Shown here in pieces: positions 1-13,038 of a DNA stretch of 64,000 bases. Below the pieces are notes generated by a model, which was not told the DNA's origin, made no database searches, and worked only from the letters and a program-made list of their open reading frames with translations. The translations under genes were made by a program, and so were the position numbers. This DNA comes from Pogonophryne albipinna (taxonomy: Eukaryota > Chordata > Actinopteri > Perciformes > Artedidraconidae), in contig JAPTMU010000279.1 in NCBI GenBank assembly GCA_028583405.1, positions 173,279 to 237,278 on the forward strand, in the 5' to 3' direction. Position 1 is the first letter of the stretch. Each line of letters begins with the position of its first letter.

Positions 1-1077
1 GTCATCTGTATTGCAGGGAAGTGCTCTATGGTTTGCTAATGATGTCTGTCTATAATGAGGAGGATTAGTGTTGCAGGGTTTTAATATTTTCTGCTGAATG
101 GACCTCTTCTGATTCCCCCGCCTGACGTTCCTCATGTTGGAGCAAGATTATTGTGTGTGTTTAGCTTCCAGCAACCTCAGCAAAGGACGTGAGGAAAAAA
201 CAAACGGTGTCAAACTCTTACACGAATACAGAGATGCAGGATCTGTCAGCAGGGATTTCATAATGACGTCAAGAAACTCACCGTTTTGATGTCTACTCTT
301 TCCCGCTGCCTTACATTTCTCGGTGTCAGGTTTTGAAAGTGTGTCATGGATCTTGTTCAGAGCAGCTATTCGCACTTTTGGCTCTTGTCCAGTTTGATTT
401 GACAGTTTCATTTACATGGCTGTCAGTGCACTGATGGAGCGTTTGAGTGAAATTGCGATGCAGCTTTTAAGTGCTCTACATAGTTCAGATATAATCTATA
501 AACACACCATGACATTGCCATGACGGTGTAAGCAGGATATGTTCATGCTTTATCGTTTCAAACATGTCAGGATTTAATGAAAGGTCATCTGAATACCATT
601 TTCTTTGGGATAATGTGTCAGAGAAGAGGAAGAAACTCAGATAGAGGTCATGAAAGAAGCTAAAAGGAAACATAAATGAATGGTGAGGCTAAGAAATGTA
701 ATTCAGACATATATTTAACAGTAAATCTGGAAGAGAAATTGAGAATCTGACCAAATCAAACGCTTTTCGCAGTGGACTAATGTAGAGAACTTCTTGGCAA
801 TGAATCCAAAAGTTTCTGGTATATTTTAGTAAACATTGCCATCGCTAAAGCCATGCAACTGTGTCAGTGACTCTTTCAACGACACATAGCAAACTTAAGT
901 AGAAAAGTCCCACTGTTCCGTATATATTGTGCTGCGTTTGAGGCCCTAAGGGTTTCCGGGAGACTTGAAAAGCCCAGCAGTCTCATCTGGGCTCCATCTG
1001 TTGGAGGTTTGCACAGCAGCCAGACGAGAGGACAAACATTAATATCATCTCCACCGGCCTGACGCTTCATCATCAGC
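1..1077. other. nav3: intron, no recognisable feature
   Basis: AT-rich non-coding sequence. I see no splice-flanked exon, array or terminal repeats in it. The small open frames have no recognisable protein. Confidence 0.5.
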
Positions 1078-1915
1078 ACGGCTCGCCATTAATCTCTGCT
1101 TCTAATTTATCTGAGTTCCTGCACTGGCATCTGTGACATTCGAGCAGAGCAGAAGGATCCATTTTCAGATTTAATAACCTGGTAGTAAAAGGCTGAGAGA
1201 GTGGCAAAACAAAATCTAGATTAAGGCAGATTGTGTCCAAAATAGGCTACGCATTAGCATGAAATAAACAAGAGTTACTTTAGATTACTCAGTGAAAATA
1301 GGGTTAAGTTTAAGAACCATAAGAACCAGATATCTTTCTCTGGAGCCCAAAAACAGAGGTTTAAGGATTTGTAATCGCGTTATTATATTGGACTTCTCTT
1401 TCAATCCCAGAAATGTCTTAGAAGACAGAAAACAGCGTAAAGGTAACACAGGCTATGGCAGGGATAAGACGGGTTAATGGCAAAGAAAACAGACTTTGAT
1501 AGCGGTCATTTTTAATTGGTAATAGAAGGCTGAGAGAGTGACAAAGGGACATCTAGATTAAGGCAGATTTTGTCCAAAATAGGATACAAATTAGCATGAA
1601 TAATCCCCACCAAAGTCTTCTTTTACAGGCAGAGTTGCTTTACTTTAGATCAAGAAGAACCAAGAGCTAGATATCTTTCTCCGGAGCCCAAAAACAGAGC
1701 TTTAAGGGGAGTGAATATTGCATTACCAGAAGAAGACAGAAAGGATGAAAGGGTAACACAGGCTATGGCAGGGTTTAAAGACGGGTTAATGGAAAAAGAA
1801 AGCAGACTTTGACAGTTACATGGCAGAAAACCTCCATCAGTGCTGCGGTCATTTCAAGTCACGTTGCTACAGTATCGTTGCATTACTTCGCCATTAATCT
1901 CCGCTTCTAATTGAT
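1078..1915. repeat. diverged local direct duplication
   Basis: Blocks around 1186-1470 ('aggctgagagagtg', 'tagattaaggcagatt', 'gagcccaaaaacagag') recur at 1526-1800 in the same order. 'cgccattaatctc' with 'gcttctaatt' occurs at 1085 and again at 1889. The copies differ by many substitutions and small indels, so the duplication is old. Its nature is unknown. Confidence 0.7.
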
Positions 1916-2410
1916 CTGGGTTCCTTCCGACCAAACCAACCCTCATCTGTGTGTTATTCAGTGCAGCAGCTCTGGCTCTCAGCACCTATTATGGGTCAGT
2001 CGGTTTGGAAACACACAGGCAAATGGATGATGGGCCTTTATAAAGATTCCCTTATGTCGTTTGTAATGCCAAGTGAGTGTCCTACAGAGGCCAGCAGCAG
2101 ATGGCTAGTTTAGACTGCTGAAACCACACAGGGAATATCATTCATTCTCTCTTTTTGTTCGCTGTTTATATGTCTTGATATTCCTTCTACATGCGTCTTG
2201 TTTTGATCAACACACATTTGTCTTGATTCAACCGATAGCTAACAGTGTCTTTGATACACACCCTATAGAAAGCAGATTTGACTATGTTTAAGATGTTTAG
2301 CTATCTGAAGATCTTTTTTTGTAAAACTGACATACAGAAACAAAAAACACACATTTACAAAGTGTAAAAGTTTGACTTCCAGTGTCACACAAAAACTGCA
2401 TCATTAAGCA
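1916..2410. other. nav3: intron, no recognisable feature
   Basis: Plain intronic sequence; nothing supportable seen. Confidence 0.4.
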
Positions 2411-2414
2411 CAAG

Positions 2415-3262
2415 TGTTGAGTTACAGTAATGTATTACTTTTTGCTGTAACGAAGTAATGTAACGCATTACTAATGACATTTGGGTAACGCATTTGAACA
2501 CATTTTAACCCGAAGTTAAATGGTGTTTTGTTTTTTAAGAATTTACAAACATCGTGAGACATTCCGACACCAGAGAAAAATTGCGCGGGTAGATTAGTAA
2601 ACCTGGTGTTTACCCTTCAGGCTCCTCAAGATCCCTCCGCTTCGCGTGGGGTTCCCTGATCAGCATGTCGGGTGTTCTTTTCCCCATAAGGACGCCTCGC
2701 TGCATATTATCCCGTTTATTACACGGCCACATACTAAACAAACTACAGAGCCCATTCCGTGTTCCTGTTATTGTTTACTTCCTGTCTGCCTTCTTCTGGT
2801 GATATATCTGACGTCCAGCGCTCCGTCTTTTAACCTCTTTTCCTTTCTCTTTCTTGATCCTCCTTAGCAACCTTCATTATAGTCCTTGACCACTGTCAAG
2901 GACTATAATGAAGTCTGTACTACTTTATTAACAACGTGTAGCCTACATGTTAAGAATCAGTATTCAACTAAGCTGTGTAATCAAAGTTGTTAGTAGCCTT
3001 AAGGGCCTACACAGTTGTTATGATATACCACATTGCCCTTCACTGGATGTATAATGAGCTGCGCTAAACTACATTTTAGCATTTAAAATACCTAGCCATT
3101 CTTTTGAGGTTATTTTGGTGAAAGTAACTAAAAAGTAACTAAAAAGTAGTGTAACTCATTACATTTCATAGACAGTAATAGGCTATTGTAATGTAACTTA
3201 TAAAGACAGTAATAAGTAATATGTACTGTATTACATTTTTGAAGTAACTTGCCCAACACTGT
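2415..3262. mobile_element. teleost MITE-like element with 'aagtaacttgcccaacactg' end
   Basis: The right end reads 'gaagtaacttgcccaacac' and the left end 'agtgttgagttacagtaatg'. These are imperfect inverted repeats rich in 'agtaatgtaac' and 'attactttt' blocks, the pattern of a common fish DNA element. A perfect hairpin lies inside at 2872-2913. I did not find a clear target duplication. Confidence 0.55.
2872..2913. repeat. perfect 19-bp inverted repeat (4-nt loop)
   Basis: Left arm 2872-2890 and right arm 2895-2913 are exact reverse complements; the loop is 'cact'. It sits inside the element at 2415-3262. No U-tract follows, and this is not a bacterial-type terminator. Confidence 0.95.
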
Positions 3263-4180
3263 ACTGTCCTATACAACATAAATACTCAAAGATGAGATAT
3301 CTATGCATTACATAGAGCTGACGATTAGCATGAATGCTAAATTAACATTAGAAAAGCCATTGACAAGCTAACGCGATTAGCATTGCAATTTTTTTAAGTT
3401 TCCACACATATTTATCAACTGTTTCAAAGAACTGTTGCTGTATGTAGGTATTGATATTGACTATAGCAGACTTCTTATGACATGTGCTTCAGGGTTAAGC
3501 AGAAAAATAATGAATTAGGAGTGGGAAACAACATTTATGGATCCATTTTCTACATAAGAAACTACGGTAAGCCAATGTGGACAAACGACTCTCTTAAAGA
3601 AAAAGCAAAGTCAAGAACAAGATATAATGTGTCTGCATGTATCATTGTGGGTGTTATATGTGTGAATTAGTCTATTATGCCCTAAAATAGGATGTTTAGA
3701 TCCAGTACCAATCTTAGTGCGATCTGGTTTTTATTGTATGCTGCTCTCAGCGTTTTCTTTCTTTGTTAAAACTCCCCTCAAACAGTTTTAACATCACTCT
3801 CCTCGCTCTCTGACTCTCGTGAAGCTCCTTTAGGTCCATCTTCATCTTTGTTCCTCCGTTTTCTCGGTGCTGACCACGGGTACAGCAGGCTCACTTGTAG
3901 CTCAATTGGAAGCTTTTAACTACTCATTATAACTGAACGACACAGGCAGATCTCTCTTTAAGTGAGCGGTGAGCTGGTGGGTTAAACAGGCTTTAAAAAA
4001 AAACGTTGATCTGGTTTGACTGCGATGCTCCAGCTGCAGCCTTCACTTATTCATTATTGGGAGCATGTAGTAAAGTATAAATCAATCAGTCTTTTAATTT
4101 TTTTAAATGAAGCATTTGGGAGTAACGCTGTGTTATCGTTCTTCTTTATCCTCTTCAGTATTTGCACAAGGACCCGTTGA
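3263..4180. other. nav3: intron, no recognisable feature
   Basis: No exon or repeat that I can name. Confidence 0.4.
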
Positions 4181-4450
4181 CAGCCAGTGTTGGCATGTAA
4201 CTAAGTAAATCTACTCAAGTATTGTAGGAAAGTAGACATTTTAGGTACTTTATTTGAGTATTTAACTTCTGAAATCTGATTTTTTGATGTAGATCACACA
4301 AAAAAAACTAAAACAGCTGTTGAAGTATTTTACAATTTTGCTAATTAATTATTTGCGTAGAAAACATCCCAGCTTCTCAACTGTGACGATTTTTCCTCAG
4401 TATACAGCAGTACAATGATTACTTTTCTGATCTTGCTAAAATACTTTTAC
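4181..4450. repeat. fragment of the 'aagtaaaagtac' teleost repeat
   Basis: It starts 'cagtgttggcatgtaactaa' and contains 'ctactcaagtattg' and 'aatacttttacttaa'. It is split at its TTAA by the MITE at 4451-4840; the repeat resumes with 'gtaccattctcc'. Confidence 0.6.
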
Positions 4451-4840
4451 TTAAAGGTGGGGTAGGTCATTTTGGAGAAACCAGCTCGAGTGCGCTTGAA
4501 TTTGAAAATACACAGCCGGAACAAATCTGCTACTTCCTCACAGAGCCCCTCCTCCAACACACACGAACGCGCACATGACCAATGAGGGCACGAGATCAGT
4601 TTGTGCACAGATGGAAGGCTGACAGGCAGGTAGGCCATCCAGTTACTTTAGCCGGGCCGGCTCAGATGATTGGTCGTGCTTTTTACAGCGCCACGGCTTC
4701 CACAGATGACATTTCTTTATGGATTTTTTGTCAAAGCACTTCAGATATTCATTGCTATCGGGACGTTAAGAGCATTCCATGGAATATAACAAAAAGTGTA
4801 TCTCGAGCCGGTTTCTCAAACTTACCTACCCCACCTTTAA
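4451..4840. mobile_element. TTAA-flanked MITE, family T1, copy a
   Basis: Terminal inverted repeats are 'ttaaaggtggggtagg' and 'cctaccccacctttaa', with TTAA at both ends (4451-4454, 4837-4840). It is 390 bp with no coding capacity and an inverted CCAAT ('gattggtcgtgc') inside. Two further copies are at 35054 and 53534. Insertion into a known repeat (see 4181) supports TTAA as the target duplication, as for piggyBac-type transposition. Confidence 0.85.
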
Positions 4841-7372
4841 GTACCATTCTCCTCATTAGCACTGCTTCCTAAACAACGACAAAAAAAAACTCAAACTTTC
4901 CGACTTTTGTCCAGAAATATTGTATTTGGAGTCTTTTGGAAAGTGTCAGGCAAACGTCACTTCCCACACAATGCTCTGACCTTTTTCGTAGAAGAAAATT
5001 GTGTTTTTCTTACCTTATAAAGAACTAGAATTACTGTTCAAAGCTTTAAAATAGGGAAATATGCAAACCAGCATTGCACGTGAATTATTACTGCTGACTG
5101 ACCACTGCACATGACATTTAACATCTGGGAAAAGCTGGTGTACAATTTGCTGTGCTGGTTTATCAGGCACACTGAAGGAGACTATAGCCAGACACAGAGA
5201 GTCAGACAGGGAAAAAGCTCCGTAAGTGCAGCATAGCCAAAAGAAATGTTGCATACAAATTGAAATAATGTGACCGAGCTGTACTGAGGCTTTAAAGTCA
5301 AGATTTCACACAAAACAACTCAGTAAAGGTGAGGAAAAGATTAAAGTTGACGCTGTTTTCATACATACACCTCCATACATACCGTCCGTCTGTGCAGCAG
5401 ATGTGCAAAGCCAAGTGATTTCCCTTAAAGTGTTTGATGCTGTAAACATTTTTAATTAAACCACCATATATAATTGAGACATCTATGAATATACGTTTGT
5501 GTTGCAATGCAGATTCTGTTGATTATACATCATGTGTGTGTATATGCTGACTTGATCTAGGAGCATCACTGCCAGTCAAATCTTGTGGAAAAGGACTTTG
5601 TTTTGTCTGTGAAACCTCGGCTACTTTAAAGTGAGTTATTTTATTTAGCTTATGGCGTTCAGTTTCATAACATTAAGGCGGCCATATCAATCTGGATGCA
5701 CGGGACTCAATGTGAGGTTTACACTTACACATGAGCGATTGCATTGTTTTAAATACTTTAGAGAATACAGATCCTCAGCTATTAGAGACTTCTGTTGGGT
5801 TAAGGGATTATTGAGAGTGCTACTTTGGACAATATTGCTTAAAACCGCTCTTCAGCCGATACCAGATGACAAAATGTTTCTTGACTTTGTGTTTTTGACA
5901 TGATGAGCGATGATCCTTGGATTATGAACCAGGATTCTTTAACCCTGTGCCCATCAGCTGCTGTGAAGCTCTGTCCCATTTCATCTGCTTTTGATTCATC
6001 GCCTGTCAGCAGCTGTCTGCTCTAGACGCATTCAGAGCGATAGGAAGAGGAATCAAAGGAGTGTTTTTTGGATAAGGCCGATGTGAGACCCTGAGATCTG
6101 CAGAAAAGAACTGATGGACAATGAGAGAGGAGGTTTGTTTGGTAAAAGAGAGGCTTCAAAATCGGACACTATCGTACTCTATTCTTTGGATGAAACCCAA
6201 TGAATTCTCGCCTCTGAGCCACAGCTCTGAGCACAGGGACGTAGGGGCTCCGTCTGCATTGACTCTTAGATAGATTCTTCAAAGCAGTTCGGCTCAAAAG
6301 AATTATTTAATAAAGTGTATCTGTCTGTGTGTCGCCCGGTGTGACTGAAGTGGAATTAATAAGTACCTAAAGTGTGTGTTCACCCTCGCAAAACTCTGCT
6401 GAGTGGAAGAAAGAAACACAAAATCTCATACGCCGGTGTTTTGAGGCGAAACTCATTTTGTTAACTTGAACTGGTATCGATTTTAATCCGCTGGATAATA
6501 TCGATATCACAGCGATATGTCGGGGAATCTCTTGAATTATTGCTTTGCTTTCTGCCAAGAAACCCAATCATACCTGCAGCTTCTATTAACCAGACAAGCT
6601 TCGAGCATAATCTCCATGTGGGCGTTTATAACCAAACAGTGACAGCATTAAGTAAATAACCACTGGGTTTGATTGGAAAGAAAAACACGAAACCTACTCA
6701 CAGACTATCTTTGTCTGCAAGCGTTGACTCATCTGTGTCTTAAAAAAGTGACGTAGGGATTTAAGGTGGCTTTTATTTTCCAGTGGATGTGTAGCTTTTT
6801 GGAATAAAACCCTTCAATTATCGAGCTGTTCTCATATGAAGCGCGAACGCCTGTTTTCCCAATCCTGGATTTAAGGAGTTTGCTCTGTCTCGTAGGAAGT
6901 GATAATTGAGATGTTGGCCTGTTTTTATTTGACAGTTGCATCTAAAGGATAACACTTTCCAATTCCAGACACCATGGATCAGTCACTTCAACCAGCGTCT
7001 GTGCATTTAAATGATGTCTCAGTTTAGGTATAGTCTACTTACATTCTGTAGAAGTGCTCAAACGTTGCTGTAGAGATGAAGCAAGTGTTCACCGAAGGTA
7101 CAAACAGTAATCTCTCATCGAGAAAAAGATGAGTCATGTTTTTACGCCTACATTGTGACCTTTCAATGTGGGCTTTAAAGAAAAGAATGAAAGATGGAGT
7201 TAACATTTTCAATGTGATAGAAAAGACAAGATGAAGAAGACTTTAACAGATGAAGTGCAGAAGCAAATTAAAGCTGAAATACAGGGTGTTTATCTTGTTG
7301 GAAGAACAACAAAAGATCCATTTACAGCTACTGCTCTAAAGCAATGCACAAAAGTAATTTACAGCAAATTCA
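4841..7372. other. nav3: intron, no recognisable feature
   Basis: About 2.5 kb of non-coding sequence with no array, terminal repeats or splice-bounded coding block that I could support. Confidence 0.4.
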
Positions 7373-8356
7373 TTAAAGGCGAGTTTAAAGAGTCTTTGGG
7401 GGATTTCCCCTTTCCTAGAGTGTGTTAAATAGATTTTAGTGCATGTAAATGGTCTGCAAAGGCTAAAGTCCCTGTGTTTCTCATTCTTTTTTTGTAACTT
7501 TAAAGGTCCCGTGTCATGGTCATTTCTACTGATCATAACTCCATTGTTGAGGTCTACTAGAATAGATTCAAATTGTTCAATGCTCCAAGGTCTCATTGGT
7601 TTCTCATCCAGCATCTCTGTATAGTCTGTGTATTCACTCTCTGTCCTACACGGCTTGGTGGAGCTCCTGCCCCCCCCCCCCCCCCCCCTCCCTGTGAGCC
7701 CAGTGTGCTCTGATTGGTCGGGACGTTGCGAGGCTAGCTGCTGCGAGGAGCGGACAGGTTTCCGGGTCGGCGATACAGCGAGAACAAGCGAAACTCATCC
7801 TGAGCACACAAACACTCACAGCCGAAGTGAAAACAATAAGTGTGGCTTGATATTGAGAAAGAAAAAGGTTTCTAACGCTGTGAGAATGGGTCTGCTGCGG
7901 AGAGCATTTCTCCACCATCCCAACTCGTCTATTACCAACCAGGGAGCTCTATGCAAGTCAATGGGACTCCCTGTTAGTTAGCCAAGGGGTCCTGGTGTGT
8001 GAGGAGCTCCGCGGATTGGTCCATTTGGGCCAATCCGGTCATTTGTTGTTGATGTGGTTGTTCACATGTCACAGAACCCAGGAAGTAAACAATGGAAGAA
8101 GAGGAATGTCCAACGAGGCGTTCTGGGGCAGCACAGACAGGTCTTCTCTGTGTTAGAGCTTTACTCGCTACAGGGTGTACTTTGAGGGTTTGAGACTCTG
8201 CAGACCGTTCACATGCAGAACTACCTTCATAACACAAGGGGACGGGTGATAACCAGAAAAGCATGACATGGGACCTTTAAAGCATGGAAACATGTCACAG
8301 TAGAGAAAATCAATACTGATATGAAAGCTGAAAATGAGCAGAATACGTCCTATTTA
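7373..8356 (+). mobile_element. unexpanded copy of the satellite-bearing MITE (family T4), interrupted
   Basis: TTAA at 7373 is followed by 'ttttagtgcatgtaaatgg' and 'tctgcaaaggctaaa', as in the element at 18128. After the nested insert it resumes at 8277 with 'ttaaagcatggaaacatg', 'cagtagagaaaatcaatact' and 'gatatgaaagctg', ending near TTAA 8353-8356. The last part matches the 57-bp satellite unit ('cagtagagacactacatact', 'gatatacacctg') but is present once only. It lacks the middle region seen at 18.2-18.4 kb. Confidence 0.7.
7500..8280. mobile_element. TTAA-flanked MITE, family T2, copy a (nested)
   Basis: The ends are 'ttaaaggtcccgtgtcatg' and 'catgacatgggacctttaa' with TTAA at each end. 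It sits inside the T4 copy at 7373-8356. It holds a poly-C run (about 7671-7688) and inverted CCAAT boxes ('ctgattggtcgg', 'ggattggtcc'). A second, truncated copy is at 33432-34003. It has no transposase frame. Confidence 0.85.
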
Positions 8357-9237
8357 AGTATAGATTGAATTGTGTCTGCTAACTAATAAGATCTTTGAAC
8401 AGAAGGTGCATTCGATAAGCGGCAAGTAAAGTAAAGCAAGTAGCAAATAAACCGGTATGAGCCTTCATCCAAATGTAGTCAGAAGAAGGTTAATTAGTGA
8501 CTGTTGGAAATGCAATTTGACAAAGGTCATCACAAAATCCATTTACCCTCAGTCTCTACTTTCTGTGATTTTAGGAGACATGGAGGAAAGGTTAAGTGCG
8601 GGTTTGCCTCGCTTCACTAACCACAAGTACAACTTCTAGTTCTCTCCACTCTGTCACTTCAAACGTAATATTTAGATTTGTAGTAGCTGTAATTGAAACG
8701 TAGCTTAATTGAAACTGATTATCAAACAAAACTTTACAGCTCCCTCTCATTATTCTTTAAAGCCTGGTGACAAGTCTCCTTTCAGCACCGGGTCTCAAAT
8801 GTGTTTCCATTTCCCTGCTCTTCATGATCCGGTGAAGTGGGCCTCATCAAAATGCCCTTTCCCAAATTGCTTTTAATGGCTTGTGTGGATCTGCCAGCTG
8901 CGTTTGGAAAAATAAAAGATGTTGGTTTCTGGAGGAGCTGATGAAGGATGCCACAAAGCCAACAACCCACCAAACGAGCAGTTAAACACGGCCAGGACCC
9001 GCCGTCATCAACGCCTTCAATCATTATCCCGCTTGTTTGCGTCATTTTAGAGTTAGGGCTGAGTAAAAACAAACAGCGGTTTGGTCTGAAAGCCTCAGAG
9101 CTGATGGTTGGAACATCTCGTGAAGCCTCTTTGGAAGAAGGTTCATCTGTAAAGCCTGTCCTTTAAAGGAGAGAAGTCTGTCTTCAGAGTGTTTATGAGT
9201 TCACTCCTGCTTGTCTTTATCAGCAGCCTTCAAACGG

Positions 9238-9238
<1 letters not shown>
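8357..9238. other. nav3: intron, no recognisable feature
   Basis: Nothing supportable seen. Confidence 0.4.

Positions 9239-9329
<91 letters not shown>
9239..9329. repeat. (CA)n microsatellite
   Basis: About 45 uninterrupted AC units. Confidence 0.98.
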
Positions 9330-9332
<3 letters not shown>

Positions 9333-9430
9333 CTGGGGAACAGATGCACATTTCTTCAAGGCTTCTTCAAACTTTGTGTGGTAATCATTTGATTGAGCCT
9401 TATTGAGAGGTAGCTTAGGGAAATATATTC

Positions 9431-10612
9431 AGTGGTGGGAGAAGTACTCATATCTTGTACTTGAGTAAAAGTAGAAGTACTCATATCTTGTTCTTGAGTA
9501 AAAGTAGAAGTACTCATATCTTGTTCTTGAGTAAAAGTAGAAGTACTCAGATCTTGTTCTTGAGTAAAAGTAGAAGTACTCATATCTTGTACTTGAGTAA
9601 AAGTAGAAGTACTCATATCTTGTACTTGAGTAAAAGTAGAAGTACTCATATCTTGTACTTGAGTAAAAGTAGAAGTACTCATATCTTGTTTTTGAGTAAA
9701 AGTAGAAGTACTCATATCTTGTTCTTGAGTAAAAGTAGAAGTACTCAGATCTTGTTCTTGAGTAAAAGTAGAAGTACTCATATCTTGTACTTGAGTAAAA
9801 GTAGAAGTACTCAGGTCTTGTACTTGAGTAAAAGTAGAAGTACTCAGGTCTTGTACTTGAGTAAAAGTAGAAGTACACAGATCTTGTTCTTGAGTAAAAG
9901 TAGAAGTACTCAGGTCTTGTACTTGAGTAAAAGTAGAAGTACTCAGGTCTTGTATTTGAGTAAAAGTAGAAGTACACAGATCTTGTTCTTGAGTAAAAGT
10001 AGAAATACTCAGTTCTTGTACTTGAGTAAAAGTAGAAGTACTCAGATATTGTACTTGAGTAAAAGTACTCAGATCTTGTACTTGAGTAAAAGTAGAAGTA
10101 CTCAGGTCTTGTACTTGAGTAAAAGTAGAAGTACACAGATCTTGTTCTTTAATAAAAGTAGAAGTACCAGAGTGTAGGAATACTCTGTTACAGTAAAAGT
10201 CCTGCATTCAAAATGTTCCTCAAGTAAAAGTAGAAAAGTATTCTCATCAAAATATAGTGAAAGACAGTAAAAGTAGTCGTTGTGCAGATTGGTCCATTTC
10301 AGAATAATATATATGATATGTTTTATAATGATTGATCATGAAAGTGTTCTCAGAGCTGGTGAAGGTGCAGCTAGTCTGAATGACTTTGTAGACTGCAGGG
10401 TAGCTGGTGGATTTACTCCAGGTGGAACTAAAGTCTGATTTAACACTTGGTTAGATTTCACATCATTCATCCAGATCTGTGAAGTAACTAAAGGTATTAA
10501 ATACATGTAGTGGAGTACAAGTACACCATGTACCTCTGAACTGTAGTGGAGTAGAAGTACAAAGTTATTGTACCGAAGAACAATTCTTGATAAAAATGTA
10601 CTTAGTTACTTA
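9431..10612. mobile_element. teleost 'agtaaaagtagaagtac' repeat, near full length, with expanded array
   Basis: It starts 'agtggtgggagaagtactca'. The expanded array follows, then the body ('cagtaaaagtcctgcattca', 'agctggtgaaggtgcagcta'), then 'tgtagtggagtagaagtac' and 'aatgtacttagttactta'. I recognise this as a very common fish interspersed repeat, probably a non-autonomous DNA element. It has no coding sequence. Confidence 0.7.
9440..10169. repeat. 33-bp minisatellite, about 22 copies
   Basis: The unit combines 'agtactcatatcttgtactt' and 'gagtaaaagtaga'. Variants are 'cagatcttgttct' and 'caggtcttgtact', and one unit is shortened near 10055-10075. Because 33 is a multiple of 3, three long open frames exist across it on both strands. 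They are a repeat artefact, not genes. Confidence 0.97.
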
Positions 10613-11312
10613 TTGCTCTGCGTACAGGAAGTGTATTTCCTCAGAGTCTCATTATCGCTGCATTAACGATGGTCTCTAACGCTGCTCAGCACATGTCTCT
10701 CCACACAAACCTCAGAGACTTTATGAGAGATAATCAAACAAGCTAGCACCCAGCACACATGTGTCAGAGTGTGTGTGTGGGTGTGTGTGTGGGTAGGAAG
10801 TATGGCAGCCCACATGTGAGGGGGTTTGATGCCTGCTGTGAGAGTGTCGGGCAGATGGAGACGCTCGTGTTGGACTGCTTGTCCCACAGAGATCCCCGTG
10901 GATTCAACAAGTGTAAACACATCAGTCTGAGGAGGGAAAGTGACGAAGAGGGAAGGGACTCGTCTTCATCAACTCCTTGAGGTGCCTTTGAGCTGCTTCT
11001 GAGTGGAGGAAGTGGCTGTATTGGCGGGAAACTGTGTAGACCATCTTGAATACCTTGGGTTTATGTTGAAGAAGCAGTGCACCTCGGACTTGGAAACGTA
11101 CAAAACTGAAGATCAGGGTGTTTGCAGACAGGTAGTGATGTCATCTAAGTGCGCCATCTAAGTGCTACAGTAGTGATGACCTGACGTTGGTGCTGGGAAA
11201 TAGTGAAGTCAGGGTACTGCCTCTATTTGCAATGAGTGTTCTGCTCACTACTTTTTCTATGAGACAGAGAGAGGAGATGATAGCCAAAATAAAAATACAT
11301 TTTGATGGGAGT

Positions 11313-11315
<3 letters not shown>
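10613..11315. other. nav3: intron, no clear feature
   Basis: Short GT-rich stretch near 10770-10795; otherwise nothing supportable. Confidence 0.4.
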
Positions 11316-12005
<690 letters not shown>

Positions 12006-12250
12006 CAGAGGCTGTGGAGGTGGCAGCACACTGCGGTCAGTATGTCATGCAGTTTAGGGGGGAGGGTTGGGTGATGATCACACAATGATGTGCTTTATGG
12101 GTAATAATGCAGATCATCTCCACCCCCCCCCCGTCCGTCCGTCCGTCCGCCTCCAGACATTTAGACTTTTTGAATGTTAATCATGGCCACATTCCTCCTG
12201 CTGTCTGTGTGTGTGTCCTTTGTGCTGATCGTCTCTCGTCCTCTCCACAG

Positions 12251-12323
12251 ATCGAGAATGTGGACGCCTGTCTCAATTTCCTGGACGCTAAAGGAGTGAA
12301 CGTAACAGGGCTCTCAGCAGAAG
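12251..12323 (+). CDS. nav3: nav3 exon: middle of the calponin-homology domain
   Basis: Acceptor 'cctctccacag' precedes the exon and donor G|gtaaga follows it. The 73 nt encode IENVDACLNFL-DAKGVNVTGLSAE plus one base of the next codon (start phase 0, end phase 1). The family peptide is IEN(V/I)D.CL.FLAA(K/R)G(V/I)N(V)QGLSAEE, part of the single N-terminal CH domain that NAV2 and NAV3 carry and the main NAV1 form lacks. The CH domain is expected to bind actin or other cytoskeletal partners. The split codon G+AG gives the second Glu of the 'AEE' motif with the next exon at 21158. The TATDWAN-like start of the domain is upstream of the window. Family assignment is very secure; NAV3 rather than NAV2 rests on ENVD and GVNV. 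Confidence 0.95.
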
Positions 12324-13030
12324 GTAAGAAATACACTTATTTTAAGGGCCTGATTGAACTCTTAATTGATCTCCTGGTTGTATTTCTAATTTCTAAACCT
12401 GGGAAACGCATTTGGCTCAAGCAGCACCCGACCTTCTGTGAGTAGCTTTCCAATTATTCACAGTACCAACAATTTAAAAAGCTGGTATTAGTATTTCCAA
12501 GACATACTATCATACTTCACACCAAAGGAATGTACCACGTTGGTATCATGACAGTTTCTCCATCTCTATGGCAGCGTAAGCAATCATTAGGGCATCAACG
12601 TGGATTGTGAGGGGATGAAAACCCCAGAGAGTAAATCTCCTCTCAGCCATCAGGGTCCACGTCACTCTGCTCTCACACAGCACAGCTCTGTGCTGGAGGA
12701 ATGCTTTTAGACATCAACCATAAGCTGATGATTTATCACAAAGCAGGAGCTCAAGAGTTCAGTTTAGTCCCAAATGACGAGTGCTGGTTTTGTTTTACAC
12801 TTTGGAACAGGAACGCAGAGTTTATGTTTCCAGAACTTACATGCTGTGAGTAGCATTGCATTGTGTGATGTTTACCAATGAAGCATTAAGAAGGCATCAA
12901 AACACCAGCACTTACGATGGTACGATCTCGCTTGAAGTGATATATCTGCACTTTCCTTGTTGTTCGGAGTTTGAATCGTTATGCTTTTAGCACTTATTGT
13001 AAGTCTCTTTGGACAAAAGTGTAATGTAAT
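12324..13030. other. nav3: start of intron; weak old repeat end
   Basis: Mostly featureless. 12975-13030 ('ttagcacttattgtaagtct', 'ctttggacaaaagtgtaatg') is the reverse of the fish motif 'ttatccaaagcgacttaca', an old interspersed repeat tail. Confidence 0.5.
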
Positions 13031-13038
13031 GTAAAAAC

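Noticed and set aside
148..411. 87-codon minus-strand frame near the window start
   Set aside because: No recognisable domain, and nothing marks it as an exon.
2872..2913. Rho-independent terminator
   Set aside because: A perfect hairpin but without a T-tract, and in a vertebrate intron, so not applicable.
9356..10207. Three overlapping frames of 235-283 codons (TSTFTQVQDLS, YFYFYSSTR, LSKSRSTHI types)
   Set aside because: Artefact of the 33-bp minisatellite; the 30-bp array at 22.7 kb does the same.
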